Source: Thauera carbonicopians
Lineage (GTDB): Bacteria; Pseudomonadota; Gammaproteobacteria; Burkholderiales; Rhodocyclaceae
Direction: 5' to 3'
DNA length: 64,000 nt
Assembly: GCF_025699485.1 (NCBI RefSeq)
Contig: NZ_JANUXN010000003.1
Coordinates: 186,001 to 250,000, forward strand
A program made the translations under genes and the position numbers. The stretch's first letter is position 1, and every line of letters starts with the position of its first letter. The notes beneath the pieces were generated by a model that was not told where the DNA came from, did not search any database, and saw only the letters and a list, made by a program, of their open reading frames with translations. This document shows, in pieces, positions 16,812 through 25,598 of this stretch.

Positions 16812-19800
16812 ATGTCCGCAGCTCCGGAACTCGACGTCTTTGATTGCCCGCTGGATGGCATCCGCCTGATCGAGGCCTCGGCCGGCACCGGCAAGACCTG
16901 GAACATCTGCGGCCTGTATCTGCGACTGCTGCTGGAGCGGGAGCTGCCGGTCGAAGCCCTGCTGGTCGTCACCTTCACCAAGGCGGCGACCGCCGAGCTG
17001 TCCGGCCGCATCCGCGAGCGCATCGTCGAAACCCTGCGCGTGCTCGACGGCGCGGCGGCGGGCGACGACCCCTTCGTGCCGCAACTGCTCGACACGCTGC
17101 GGGCGCGCGGCCTCGACGATGCGCGGATGAGCGTGCGCCTGCGCCACGCGCTGCAGACTTTCGACGAAGCAGCGATCTTCACTATCCACGGCTTCTGCCA
17201 GCGCGCGCTGGCCGACACGCCTTTCGCCGCCGGCCTGCCTTATGCGCTGGAACTGGTCGAGGACGACAACGCGCTGCGGCTGGAAGTGGCGCAGGACTTC
17301 TGGCGGCGCGAAGTCGCGGGCAGCGCGCTGCCGCCGCTGCTGGCGGACGAACTGCTGAACCGGGGCGACTGCCCCGTAAGCTGGGCCGGCATCCTGCAGC
17401 GCCACATGGGCCGGCCCTGCGCCCGCGCACTGTGGGACGAGGGCACGGACGGCGGCGAAGGCGCGGCCGTGCTGCCGGCGGCCGAGGCGCGGTTGCGGCA
17501 GGCCTATGCCGCAGCACGTGCGCTGGCGGCGAGGCTGGACGAAGCCGTCGCCTGCGTGAATGGCGCGCTCGACGGCCTCAACGGCACGCGCTACAAGCCA
17601 CAGGCGATCGAGACCGCGGCCGACCAATGGGCCGGCTGGCTGGCGGCGGACGATCCCTTGCAGCCGATTGCTGGCGAGCACGGCGACAAGTTGAGACTGT
17701 TCGCCGCCGAGGCGCTGAAGCAAGGCATCACCGCCGCCGGCAGCAGGAAGGGCATCGCCGCGCCGTGCCATCCTTTCTTCGATGCCGCCGGCGAACTGCT
17801 GGCGGCGCGGGCGGAAGTCGATGCCCTGCTGGCGACCGCCCGGCTGAGCCTGCTGCGGCGCTTCGTCGACACGGCTGCGGACGAGTTGCGCCGGCGCAAG
17901 GCCGAACGCCGCCAGATCGGCTTCGACGACATCCTGTGGAACGCTCACCAGGCCTTGCATGCGGGTGGGCAGCCCTGGCTGGCGGCGGCGCTGCACACGC
18001 GCTACCCGGTGGCGCTGATCGACGAGTTCCAGGACACCGATCCGCTGCAGTTCGGCATCTTCGACCGCATCTATCGCGGCGAAGGCCGCCACGGCAGCCT
18101 GTTCCTGGTCGGCGACCCCAAGCAGGCGATCTACAGCTTCCGCAGCGCCGACCTGCACACCTATCTCGCCGCGCGCGAGCGTACCGATGCGCGCTATACG
18201 CTGCGCCACAACCAGCGTTCGGCGCCGGCGCTGATCGAAGCCTGCAACCAGCTGTTCGGCGCCAACCCGGCGGTGTTCATGATGGACGGGCTGGACTACG
18301 TGCGCGTCGGCGCCGGCAGCCGGCCGCGCAAGCCGCTGGTGGATGCCACGGCGCCGGCCGACGGGGTCCCGCCGCTGCAGCTGTGGCGCATCCCGCGCGA
18401 CGACACCCAGGCCGACAGCGACGAGGGCGGCGGCACCCGGCTGCCGCGCGAACAGGCGCTGCAGCGCGCCGCACGCGCCTGCGCGGCCGAGATCGCGCGC
18501 CTGCTGGCGGCTGGCGCTGCCGGGCAGGTCTGCATCGGCGAGCGGCCGCTGGCGCCTGCCGACATCGCCGTGCTGGTGCGCAGCCATGGCCAGGGCGCGC
18601 GCATGCGCCGCGCGCTGGCGGCGGTCGGCGTCGGCAGCGTGGAGCTGTCGCAGGCCAGCGTGTTCCATACCGACGATGCCGAAGAACTGGAGCGGGTACT
18701 GCTGGCGATCGCCGAGCCGCTGCGCGAGCGCCGCGTCAAGGCGGCATTGGCGACGACGGCAATGGGCTTCGACGCCTCGGCGCTGGCCCGCCTGGCCGAC
18801 GACGAAGGCGCGCTGCTCGACAAGCTCGACGCCTTCGTGCGCTGGCGCGAGATCTGGCTGTCGCGTGGCTTCGGCGTGATGCTGCGGCAGTGGCTGAGCG
18901 ACGAGGGTGTCGCCGCCCGCCTGCTCGGCCGCCCGGATGGCGAACGCCGACTGACCAACCTGATGCATCTGGCCGAACTGCTGCAGCAGATCGCCGGCGA
19001 CGCCGCACCCGAAGTCCTGCTGCGCACGCTGGCCACGCAGCGCCGCGACGGCAGCAGTGGCGACGCAGCCCAGTTGCGGCTGGAGTCCGACCGCAATCTG
19101 GTGCAGATCGTCACCATCCACCGGGCGAAAGGGCTGGAATACGGCATCGTGTTCTGCCCCTTCCTGTTCGACGGCCACGCCGGCGGCCGCAGCGAAGGCC
19201 CGATGCGCGCCTGGCACGACGACAGCGGTCAACTGGTGCTCGACTACCGCCAGGCGGCAGCGCAGGACGAAGCGATCAAGGCCCGCCTGCGCCGCGAACG
19301 CCAGGCCGAGGATCTGCGCCTGATCTACGTCGCGCTGACGCGCGCGGTGCACCGCTGCTACCTGGTGGTGGGCTGCTATGCCAAACGCGGGAAGACCATC
19401 AGCCATACCGAGAGCGTGCGCAGCCTGCTCAACTGGATGGTGGCCGGCGCCGGCACGGCTGCCGATGCCTGGGCCGGCTACAGGTCGACGCCGATGGACA
19501 TCGAGGCCCGCTGGCGCGCGCTTGCCGGCGCCTGCCTGTACGAGGGCAAGCCGGTCATGCAGTGGTCGGACCTGCCGGACGGGTACGGCGAAGCACTCGC
19601 TCCGGCCGGCGGTGCCGGCCAGCGGCCGCGCGCGCTGCGGCCGTCGGTGGTGCCGGCCGGCTGGCGCATCGGCAGCTTCAGCGCGCTGATCGCCGGCGCG
19701 GCCCGAGGCCAGGTGGCGCTGGAGCAGGCCGCGCTGGACCACGACGCCAACGCGCTGGATGGCGGCGAGCTGGCGGCGCTGACCGGCCTGGCTGCCGGCG

Positions 19801-20600
19801 CGGACGCGTTGCCGGCGCCTGCGCCGGCGGACGACGACATCCTGCGCTTTCCGCGCGGCCCGGTGGCCGGCGACTGCATGCATGCGCTGTTCGAGCAGAT
19901 CGACTTCACCGACCATAGCGGCTGGGAGCAGGCCATCACCGCCGCGCTCGCCGCCCATCCGCAGCGGGCGCCGGCCGGCTCGGCGGCCCTGTCGCGGATG
20001 CTGCGCCGCATGCTCGCGGACGTGGTGGCCACGCCGCTGCTGGTGGAGCCTCCGGGCGCCGGACTGCGCCTGGACAGCGTGCCGCGCACGCACCGGCTGG
20101 TCGAGTTGGGTTTCCACCTGCCCGCGCCGCGGCTGACGGCAGCGCAGCTCGACGGCTGGCTCGCGGCGCGGGGCTACCGCGTGCCCAGGCTGTCCTTCCG
20201 GGAACTCGACGGCTACCTGAAAGGCTTCATCGACCTGGTGTTCGAGCACGACGGCCGCTACTGGCTGCTCGACTGGAAGTCCAACCACCTCGGCGACCGT
20301 CCGCAGGACTATGCGCCCGCCGGCCTCGAAGCGGCGATGCAGGCGCACGGCTACCACCTGCAGCACCTGATCTACGGCGTGGCGCTGCACCGCCACCTCG
20401 GCCGCAGCCTGCCGGACTACGACTACGAGCGCCATTTCGGCGGCGCGCTCTACCTGTTCGTGCGCGGCGTGCGTCCGGGCTGGCAGCTCGATGGCCGGCC
20501 GGCCGGCGTGTTCCACCACCGCTGCCCGCGCAAGGTGCTCGAAGAGCTCGATGCGCTGCTGGCCGGCAGGGCCGAAGCGGCCATCGTGGAGCCGGCATGA
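16812..20600 (+). CDS. recB: Exodeoxyribonuclease V subunit beta (RecB)
   Basis: This 1262-residue RecB has the full set of motifs. The N-terminal UvrD-like helicase shows SAGTGKTW (23-30), VTFTKAAT, ALIDEFQDTD, GDPKQAIYSFRSAD, TIHRAKGLEY and YVALTRA. The C-terminal nuclease domain has GDCMHALFEQ, then the catalytic GFIDLVF and LLDWKSN motifs, then a YxLQxxIY-like helix (YHLQHLIYGVALHR). It provides the 3'-5' helicase and the only nuclease of RecBCD. I chose the ATG giving the canonical short N-terminus. recD overlaps its stop by four bases. Confidence 0.95.
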   Translation: MSAAPELDVFDCPLDGIRLIEASAGTGKTWNICGLYLRLLLERELPVEALLVVTFTKAATAELSGRIRERIVETLRVLDGAAAGDDPFVPQLLDTLRARGLDDARMSVRLRHALQTFDEAAIFTIHGFCQRALADTPFAAGLPYALELVEDDNALRLEVAQDFWRREVAGSALPPLLADELLNRGDCPVSWAGILQRHMGRPCARALWDEGTDGGEGAAVLPAAEARLRQAYAAARALAARLDEAVACVNGALDGLNGTRYKPQAIETAADQWAGWLAADDPLQPIAGEHGDKLRLFAAEALKQGITAAGSRKGIAAPCHPFFDAAGELLAARAEVDALLATARLSLLRRFVDTAADELRRRKAERRQIGFDDILWNAHQALHAGGQPWLAAALHTRYPVALIDEFQDTDPLQFGIFDRIYRGEGRHGSLFLVGDPKQAIYSFRSADLHTYLAARERTDARYTLRHNQRSAPALIEACNQLFGANPAVFMMDGLDYVRVGAGSRPRKPLVDATAPADGVPPLQLWRIPRDDTQADSDEGGGTRLPREQALQRAARACAAEIARLLAAGAAGQVCIGERPLAPADIAVLVRSHGQGARMRRALAAVGVGSVELSQASVFHTDDAEELERVLLAIAEPLRERRVKAALATTAMGFDASALARLADDEGALLDKLDAFVRWREIWLSRGFGVMLRQWLSDEGVAARLLGRPDGERRLTNLMHLAELLQQIAGDAAPEVLLRTLATQRRDGSSGDAAQLRLESDRNLVQIVTIHRAKGLEYGIVFCPFLFDGHAGGRSEGPMRAWHDDSGQLVLDYRQAAAQDEAIKARLRRERQAEDLRLIYVALTRAVHRCYLVVGCYAKRGKTISHTESVRSLLNWMVAGAGTAADAWAGYRSTPMDIEARWRALAGACLYEGKPVMQWSDLPDGYGEALAPAGGAGQRPRALRPSVVPAGWRIGSFSALIAGAARGQVALEQAALDHDANALDGGELAALTGLAAGADALPAPAPADDDILRFPRGPVAGDCMHALFEQIDFTDHSGWEQAITAALAAHPQRAPAGSAALSRMLRRMLADVVATPLLVEPPGAGLRLDSVPRTHRLVELGFHLPAPRLTAAQLDGWLAARGYRVPRLSFRELDGYLKGFIDLVFEHDGRYWLLDWKSNHLGDRPQDYAPAGLEAAMQAHGYHLQHLIYGVALHRHLGRSLPDYDYERHFGGALYLFVRGVRPGWQLDGRPAGVFHHRCPRKVLEELDALLAGRAEAAIVEPA

Positions 20601-22696
20601 ACGATCTCGCCGAAGGCTTCGCCCGCCACCTCCTGGCCTGGGCCGACACGCTGCAGGCGCCGGCCGGGAGCCGCGCCGTGCTGGCTTCGGCCGCACGTCG
20701 GCTGGCGTTCGCCACCAGCGCCGGCCACGTCTGCATGCCGCTCGCGGTGCTTGCCGGCCCGGCGGACGGCGCATTCGCCGACGCCGAAAGCAGCCTGGAG
20801 GAGCCGTCCGCGCCGATGACGGATGCGGCTGAAGCCCTGGACGGTCTGCCGCCGGGCAGCGATGCCCCGCCCGGGGCGGAAGCCGATGCTGCCGCCCGGC
20901 TCGAACGGCTGCGCGGCGCGCTGCGTGCCAGCGGCGTGGTCGTCGGCGTGGCGCAGGCGGTCGGCGGCGCATCGGCGCATCCGCTGGTGCTCGACGACGA
21001 GGACCGCCTCTATCTGCGCCGCCATTTCGACCAGGAGCGCGGGCTGGCCGCGGCCCTGGTGGCGCGTGCCCGGTCCGCGGAGACGGTGGAAGCACCGGGT
21101 GCCGAACAACGGGCGCTGCTGGACAGCCTGTTTCCGCCGCGCGCCGCAGCCGCGCCCGACTGGCAGAAGCTTGCCGTCGCGCTGGCGCTGCAAGGCCGGC
21201 TGACGGTGATCAGCGGCGGGCCGGGCACCGGCAAGACCACCACCGTCGCGGCCTTGCTCGCCTGCCTGCTCGAATACGAACCGGGCCTGCGCATCGCGCT
21301 GGCCGCGCCGACCGGCAAGGCCGCCGCGCGCATGCTCGAAGCCCTGCGCCGGCGTGCGCAGGCGCTGCCGGCCGGACTCGCGACCAGGCTGCCGACCGAG
21401 GCCTTCACCGTGCATCGCCTGCTCGGCGTCACGCCGGAGGCCGGCCGTTTCCGCCACCATGCCGGCAAGCCGCTGGCGGTGGATGTGCTGGTGGTGGACG
21501 AGGCCTCGATGCTGGACCTGGCGCTGGCCGCCCGCCTGGTGGATGCGCTGCCGCCGGCGGCACGGTTGGTGCTGCTCGGCGACAAGGACCAGCTCGCCGC
21601 CGTCGAAGCCGGCGCGGTGTTCGCCGAACTGTCGGCGCAGCGCAGCTTTTCTGCCGCCATGCGCGCCCGCCTGGCGCAGATCGACCCGGCGGTCGATACC
21701 GGGGCGGTCCACACCGCGGCGGTCGATACCGGGGCGGTTGATACCGCAGCGGTCCACACTGCAGCGGCCGAAGCCGACCTGCAGCAGGACGAAGGTGAGG
21801 ATGACGAAGCAGGAGAGGGCGCAGCCGCACTGGCCGATTGCGTCGTCTGGCTGACGGAAAGCCATCGCTTCCGCGCCGACTCCGGCATCGGCCGGCTGGC
21901 GGCCGACATCCGCGCCGGCCGTGGTCAAGCCGCGCTCGCCTGGCTGGCGGCCGGCGGCGACGAATCGGCGTGCTGGATCGAGGATGGCGGTGAACGTCCG
22001 GGGGCCGAAGCGCTGGCGCGCATCGAAGCGGGTTATGGACCTTATTTCGCGCTGTTGCGGGCCGGCCTGGGGGCAGGCCCAGGTGGGGCTTCGGCGAAAC
22101 CGGCGAGCATGGCTGCGGCCGCTCGCGCGCCCGATGTCGCCGCCGCGATGCACGCTTTCGAGCGTTTCCGCGTGCTCGTCGCGGTGCGCGACGGCAGCCG
22201 CGGGCTGGTCGCGCTGAACGCCCATCTCGAAGCCCGGCTGCGCGCCGCCCTCGGCCTGGCGCCGGACCGCAGCGCCGCCGGGCGCTGGTATCCGGGGCGG
22301 CCGGTCATCGTGCTTGCCAACGACTACCGCCTCGGCCTCTTCAACGGTGACGTCGGCCTGTGCCTGCCCGACGAGCAGGGCGTGCTGCGGGTGTTCTTCC
22401 CGGCGGCCGAAGGCGGCTTCCGCCCTGTTCCGCCGCTGCGCCTGCCGGCCCACGACACCGCTTTCGCGCTGACGGTGCACAAGAGCCAGGGTTCGGAATT
22501 CGATGAGGTGCTGCTGATGCTGCCGGCCCAGCCGCTGCGGGTGCTGACGCGCGAACTGATCTATACCGGTGTCACCCGTGCCGCGAGGCGGGTGACTGTG
22601 GCCGGCGCCGGCGAGGTCTTCGTCGCCGGCTGCGCGGCACGCACGCTGCGCGCCTCGGGATTGCGCGCGCGCATGAGGGAGGTCGTCGAGCCATGA
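20597..22696 (+). CDS. recD: Exodeoxyribonuclease V subunit alpha (RecD)
   Basis: This 699-residue RecD is the 5'-3' superfamily 1B helicase of RecBCD. Walker A GGPGTGKTTT lies near residue 207. Walker B VVDEASMLD, GDKDQLAAVEAGAVF and the C-terminal motifs TVHKSQGSEFDEV and YTGVTRA are intact. It is longer than E. coli RecD (608). The extra length includes a tandem pentapeptide insert (about residues 365-389) after the GDKDQLAAV motif. It is translationally coupled to recB (ATGA) and to the downstream esterase. Confidence 0.93.
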   Translation: MNDLAEGFARHLLAWADTLQAPAGSRAVLASAARRLAFATSAGHVCMPLAVLAGPADGAFADAESSLEEPSAPMTDAAEALDGLPPGSDAPPGAEADAAARLERLRGALRASGVVVGVAQAVGGASAHPLVLDDEDRLYLRRHFDQERGLAAALVARARSAETVEAPGAEQRALLDSLFPPRAAAAPDWQKLAVALALQGRLTVISGGPGTGKTTTVAALLACLLEYEPGLRIALAAPTGKAAARMLEALRRRAQALPAGLATRLPTEAFTVHRLLGVTPEAGRFRHHAGKPLAVDVLVVDEASMLDLALAARLVDALPPAARLVLLGDKDQLAAVEAGAVFAELSAQRSFSAAMRARLAQIDPAVDTGAVHTAAVDTGAVDTAAVHTAAAEADLQQDEGEDDEAGEGAAALADCVVWLTESHRFRADSGIGRLAADIRAGRGQAALAWLAAGGDESACWIEDGGERPGAEALARIEAGYGPYFALLRAGLGAGPGGASAKPASMAAAARAPDVAAAMHAFERFRVLVAVRDGSRGLVALNAHLEARLRAALGLAPDRSAAGRWYPGRPVIVLANDYRLGLFNGDVGLCLPDEQGVLRVFFPAAEGGFRPVPPLRLPAHDTAFALTVHKSQGSEFDEVLLMLPAQPLRVLTRELIYTGVTRAARRVTVAGAGEVFVAGCAARTLRASGLRARMREVVEP
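21689..21763 (+). repeat. Tandem 15-bp repeat inside recD (5 units)
   Basis: Five consecutive 15-bp units of the form GCGGTCGATACCGGG or GCGGTCCACACCGCG encode AV(D/H)T(G/A) pentapeptides. They keep the reading frame and sit in a surface-loop position between helicase motifs, ahead of an acidic stretch. This suggests slippage expansion in a tolerated loop. Confidence 0.85.
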
Positions 22697-23718
22697 GCCG
22701 TCGCATCCGCAAATCGCCGCTGGCCCGTGCGCTGCAGCGCGCGACGACTTCGATGACGCGCAAGGCGCTCGCCGCGGGGACGCGGGCGGTGGGCAAGGCC
22801 GTCGCGCAGACGGTCGACGCGATCGCCGCGCCGCATCGGCCGCCGCCCGGTGCGGGGGACTGGATCGCCGGCCAGGCGCTCGGTCCGGCAGGCGTGCGCC
22901 GCTTCCATCTGTTCCGGCCGCCCGGCATTCGCAATGACGAGCGCCGGCCGCTGCTGGTGATGCTGCATGGCTGCGGGCAGACGGCGGCGCAGTTCGCCCA
23001 CAGCACGCGGATGAACCGCATCGCCCGGCGCGAGCGCTTGCTGGTGCTGTATCCCGAGCAGGATCGCACGGCGAATCCGCAGGGCTGCTGGAACTGGTAC
23101 GACACCCGCAGCCGCCACGCCGATGCCGAGGCGGCGACGCTGATGGCGGCGATCGACCAGGTCTGCCTGCTCTACCCGGCGGATCGCGGAGCCGTCGCGC
23201 TGGCCGGTATTTCGGCCGGTGCGAGCATGGCCGCGCTGCTGGCGGAGCGCCACCCCGATCGTTTCGCCGCGGTGGCCATGCACTGCGGCGTGCCGCCGGG
23301 CAGCGCCCATTCGGCCGCCACCGCGTTGGCGGCGATGGGCGGGCGGCGCACGGCGAAAGCGGATCTGGCGCCGGATGGCGGGCTGCCGCCGCTGCTGGTG
23401 ATCCACGGCCAGGCCGATCGCGTGGTCGCACCGGCCAACGGACGTGCCGCGGCCGAGCTGTGGGCGGCCGCTTCGGGCGCACGGGCCGGCGAGCCGCGCC
23501 GCATGCAGCGCGGCGCGCGGCGGCCGATGACGGTCACCGATTACCGCGCAGGGCGCCGGCTCGTCGCGCAACTCGTCGAGGTCGAAGGGCTCGGCCATGC
23601 CTGGAGCGGCGGCGACGCGCGCCAGCTGTTCAGCGACCCGCAGGGGCCGGATGCGTCGGGCATGGTGTGGCGTTTCGTCGCCGCGTCCTTGAAGCGCCGG
23701 GCGGCCACGCAAACGTGA
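22693..23718 (+). CDS. PHB depolymerase-family esterase
   Basis: This 341-residue alpha/beta-hydrolase is of the poly(3-hydroxybutyrate) depolymerase/feruloyl esterase type. The oxyanion region is LLVMLHGCGQTA, the nucleophile elbow is GISAG (Ser near residue 174), the catalytic Asp is probably in HGQADRVV, and the His is in GLGHAWSGG. The Arg/Lys-rich N-terminus has no clear signal peptide, so an intracellular role is likely. It overlaps the recD stop (ATGA), although no functional link to RecBCD is known. Related proteins act on PHB oligomers or esters; the substrate here is unproven. Confidence 0.85.
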   Translation: MSRRIRKSPLARALQRATTSMTRKALAAGTRAVGKAVAQTVDAIAAPHRPPPGAGDWIAGQALGPAGVRRFHLFRPPGIRNDERRPLLVMLHGCGQTAAQFAHSTRMNRIARRERLLVLYPEQDRTANPQGCWNWYDTRSRHADAEAATLMAAIDQVCLLYPADRGAVALAGISAGASMAALLAERHPDRFAAVAMHCGVPPGSAHSAATALAAMGGRRTAKADLAPDGGLPPLLVIHGQADRVVAPANGRAAAELWAAASGARAGEPRRMQRGARRPMTVTDYRAGRRLVAQLVEVEGLGHAWSGGDARQLFSDPQGPDASGMVWRFVAASLKRRAATQT

Positions 23719-23806
23719 CGCGACGCACGCCGCGGCGTGCGGGCGCTCGCTTGGCGTAACCTGGGGATGCGATCATGTCGGCCCCGAATCTCATCTGGAT
23801 GCCTTC

Positions 23807-24706
23807 ATGACCGACAAGTCCCTGCTCCGCGCCCGCAACTTTCCTTCCGCCGAGGACGAAGCCCGCGCAGCGCAGCCGCACGGCCGCTACGACGGCCCCG
23901 GCAGCTCGTTCCGCATGGCTTTCACCGACACCGATTTCCTGCTGCGCGAGGAACTGCGGCCGGTGCGCCTGCAGCTCGAACTGCTGAAGCCCGAGCTGAT
24001 CCAGCAGGAGCAGGGAGTGGAATCGACCGTGGTGGTGTTCGGCAGTGCCCGCTTCAAGGCGCCCGAGGTGGCTGCGGCGATGCTGGTCGAGGCACGTGCC
24101 GGCGGCGACGAAGAGGCGATCCGCAGGGCCGAGCAGATGGTCAGGAATGCGCGCTGGTACGAGGAAGCGCGCCGCTTCGCCGAACTGGTGACGCGCGAAT
24201 CCGGAGCACTCGGCGAGCCGGTCATCGTCGCCACCGGCGGCGGCCCGGGCATCATGGAAGCCGGCAACCGCGGCGCCCACGAGGCCGGCGGGCGCAGCAT
24301 GGGCATGAGCATCTTCCTGCCTTTCGAGGAGGCGCCGAACCCCTACATCACGCCCGAGCTGTGCTTCCAGTTCCACTATTTCGCCATCCGCAAGATGCAT
24401 TTCCTGATGCGCGCGGTGGCGTTGGTCAGCTTCCCGGGCGGGCTGGGCACGCTGGACGAGCTGTTCGAAGTGCTGACGCTGACGCAGACCGGCAAGATCC
24501 GGCGCCGGCCGATCGTGCTGATCGGGCGCGAATTCTGGCAGAAGCTGATCGATTTCGACGTGCTGGTCGAGCACGGCGTGATCAGCCCCAAGGACAAGGA
24601 GCTGTTCCACTACGCCGAGACGGCCGAAGAGGCCTGGGACGTGATCAAGGCCGCTTACCAGGGCGACAACCCCGCGCTGGTGGCACGGCAGGTGAGAGGG
24701 AACTGA
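23807..24706 (+). CDS. LOG family protein (TIGR00730-like)
   Basis: This 299-residue protein is a Rossmann-like LOG family member, often mis-annotated as lysine decarboxylase. The nucleotide-binding signature PGGLGTLDE is near residue 210. VVFGSARF, TGGGPGIMEAGNRGA and the long ITPELCFQFHYFAIRKMHF segment are also present. LOG proteins hydrolyse cytokinin riboside 5'-monophosphates or related nucleotides; in bacteria a nucleotide 5'-monophosphate nucleosidase role is usual. It stands alone, with its own upstream gap of 88 bp. Confidence 0.88.
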   Translation: MTDKSLLRARNFPSAEDEARAAQPHGRYDGPGSSFRMAFTDTDFLLREELRPVRLQLELLKPELIQQEQGVESTVVVFGSARFKAPEVAAAMLVEARAGGDEEAIRRAEQMVRNARWYEEARRFAELVTRESGALGEPVIVATGGGPGIMEAGNRGAHEAGGRSMGMSIFLPFEEAPNPYITPELCFQFHYFAIRKMHFLMRAVALVSFPGGLGTLDELFEVLTLTQTGKIRRRPIVLIGREFWQKLIDFDVLVEHGVISPKDKELFHYAETAEEAWDVIKAAYQGDNPALVARQVRGN

Positions 24707-24787
24707 GAGGCATCGGGTGTTCTGCCGGCCACGTGCCGGCTGCGGCATCGCTGAACGTCCGGCGCGCCGGCCTGCGCGGGGTGGGTT

Positions 24788-25171
24788 TCAGGTCTTGCCC
24801 TTCGGTGCGCGTCCGCCGTCTTCCAGCAGGTAGTCGCGCAGCGCAACGGCGTTGTTGTGCTCGGTGTCGTGTGCGGCGTAGAGCAGCGTCAGCACCGGCT
24901 GGGCGGCAGCCAGTTCGCGCAGCGTCGCCAGCGCCTCGGCGGCTTCGCCGTGGCCAAGCTCCTCGGCGTAGCGGCGGCGGAACTCGTCCCAGTGTGCCGG
25001 ATCGTGGTTGAACCAGTGGCGCAGCTCGGTCGATGGCGCCAGCTCGCGCAGCCAGTGGTCCAGCGCCGCGGCTTCCTTGCGCAGGCCGCGCGGCCACAGC
25101 CGATCGACCAGCACGCGGCAGCCGTCGTCGGGCGAGGGCGGTTCGTAGATTCGCTGAATGCGGATGTCCAT
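24788..25171 (-). CDS. DUF488 family protein
   Basis: This 127-residue protein carries the DUF488 signatures RVLVDRLWPRG near the N-terminus, LRHWFNHDP and LTLLYAAHD. The family is small, soluble and of unknown function. I chose the internal Met (MDIRIQRIYEPP) because GAGG lies about 10 bases before it; an upstream Met adds six residues. There is no obvious operon partner. Confidence 0.85.
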   Translation of the reverse strand: MDIRIQRIYEPPSPDDGCRVLVDRLWPRGLRKEAAALDHWLRELAPSTELRHWFNHDPAHWDEFRRRYAEELGHGEAAEALATLRELAAAQPVLTLLYAAHDTEHNNAVALRDYLLEDGGRAPKGKT

Positions 25172-25242
25172 GTCCTTGGCCTCGTACATGAAACGGGAAC
25201 GACGTGTGCTCTCCGTTCAGTATAGGCAGGGCTGGGCCGATA

Positions 25243-25500
25243 TCAGGACTTGGAGAGCGCGCGGGCCAGGCGAGAGGGATTGCTGCGGCAGTCGAGTACC
25301 CGTCAGACCTGGATCAGGTTTCCGTCCAGGCGATAGTAGATGGCGAAAGGGAAGCGTTTTGCCAGGCTGCGGTAGTAGCCGAAATGCCGTTCATGCACGC
25401 CGGCATGCAGCAGCAGCGCATCGATGTCCGAAAACAGGCTGTCGAGAAAGTAGTCGGCGCCGGCTTCAATGGAGTGTGGCGATGATACCTGTTTGAGCAA
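25243..25500 (-). pseudogene. Degenerate RelE/ParE-family toxin fragment
   Basis: The minus strand encodes YFLDSLFSDIDALLLHAG, then RSLAKRFPFAIYYRLDGN, which are hallmarks of the C-terminal half of ParE/RelE toxins. The frame stops at a TGA (25303-25305) right after LIQV. It then resumes in the same frame with RVLDCRSNPSRLA, the expected family C-terminus, and ends at 25243. The N-terminal helix region is also unrecognisable. No antitoxin gene is visible on the upstream side. I read it as a dead toxin gene. Confidence 0.65.
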
Positions 25501-25584
25501 GGATTCGACTGTCTGCCGCCCGGGCGTGGTTCCTCGAGTATTGGCAATGGCGCTTCATTTCTCCCCGTCCCGCAGCCGGCTTGG

Positions 25585-25590
25585 TAACAT
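25585..25590 (+). promoter_or_regulatory. Possible -10 box of the methyltransferase gene
   Basis: TAACAT lies only 8 bp before the ATG at 25599. If used, the transcript would be nearly leaderless; there is also no Shine-Dalgarno-like sequence before this ATG. Confidence 0.3.
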
Positions 25591-25598
25591 CGCCGCCC

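Noticed and set aside
16785-21095. Very long open frame (over 1400 codons) antisense to recB and recD
   Set aside because: It mirrors the high GC3 of the real genes, has no recognisable domain, and the sense strand carries every RecB and RecD motif.
21689-21763. Short repeats considered as a CRISPR or integrase-site array
   Set aside because: Units are directly adjacent without spacers and keep the recD reading frame.
24720-24787. Inverted repeats after the LOG gene as a terminator
   Set aside because: GCCGG-type repeats are common by chance at this G+C and there is no T tract.
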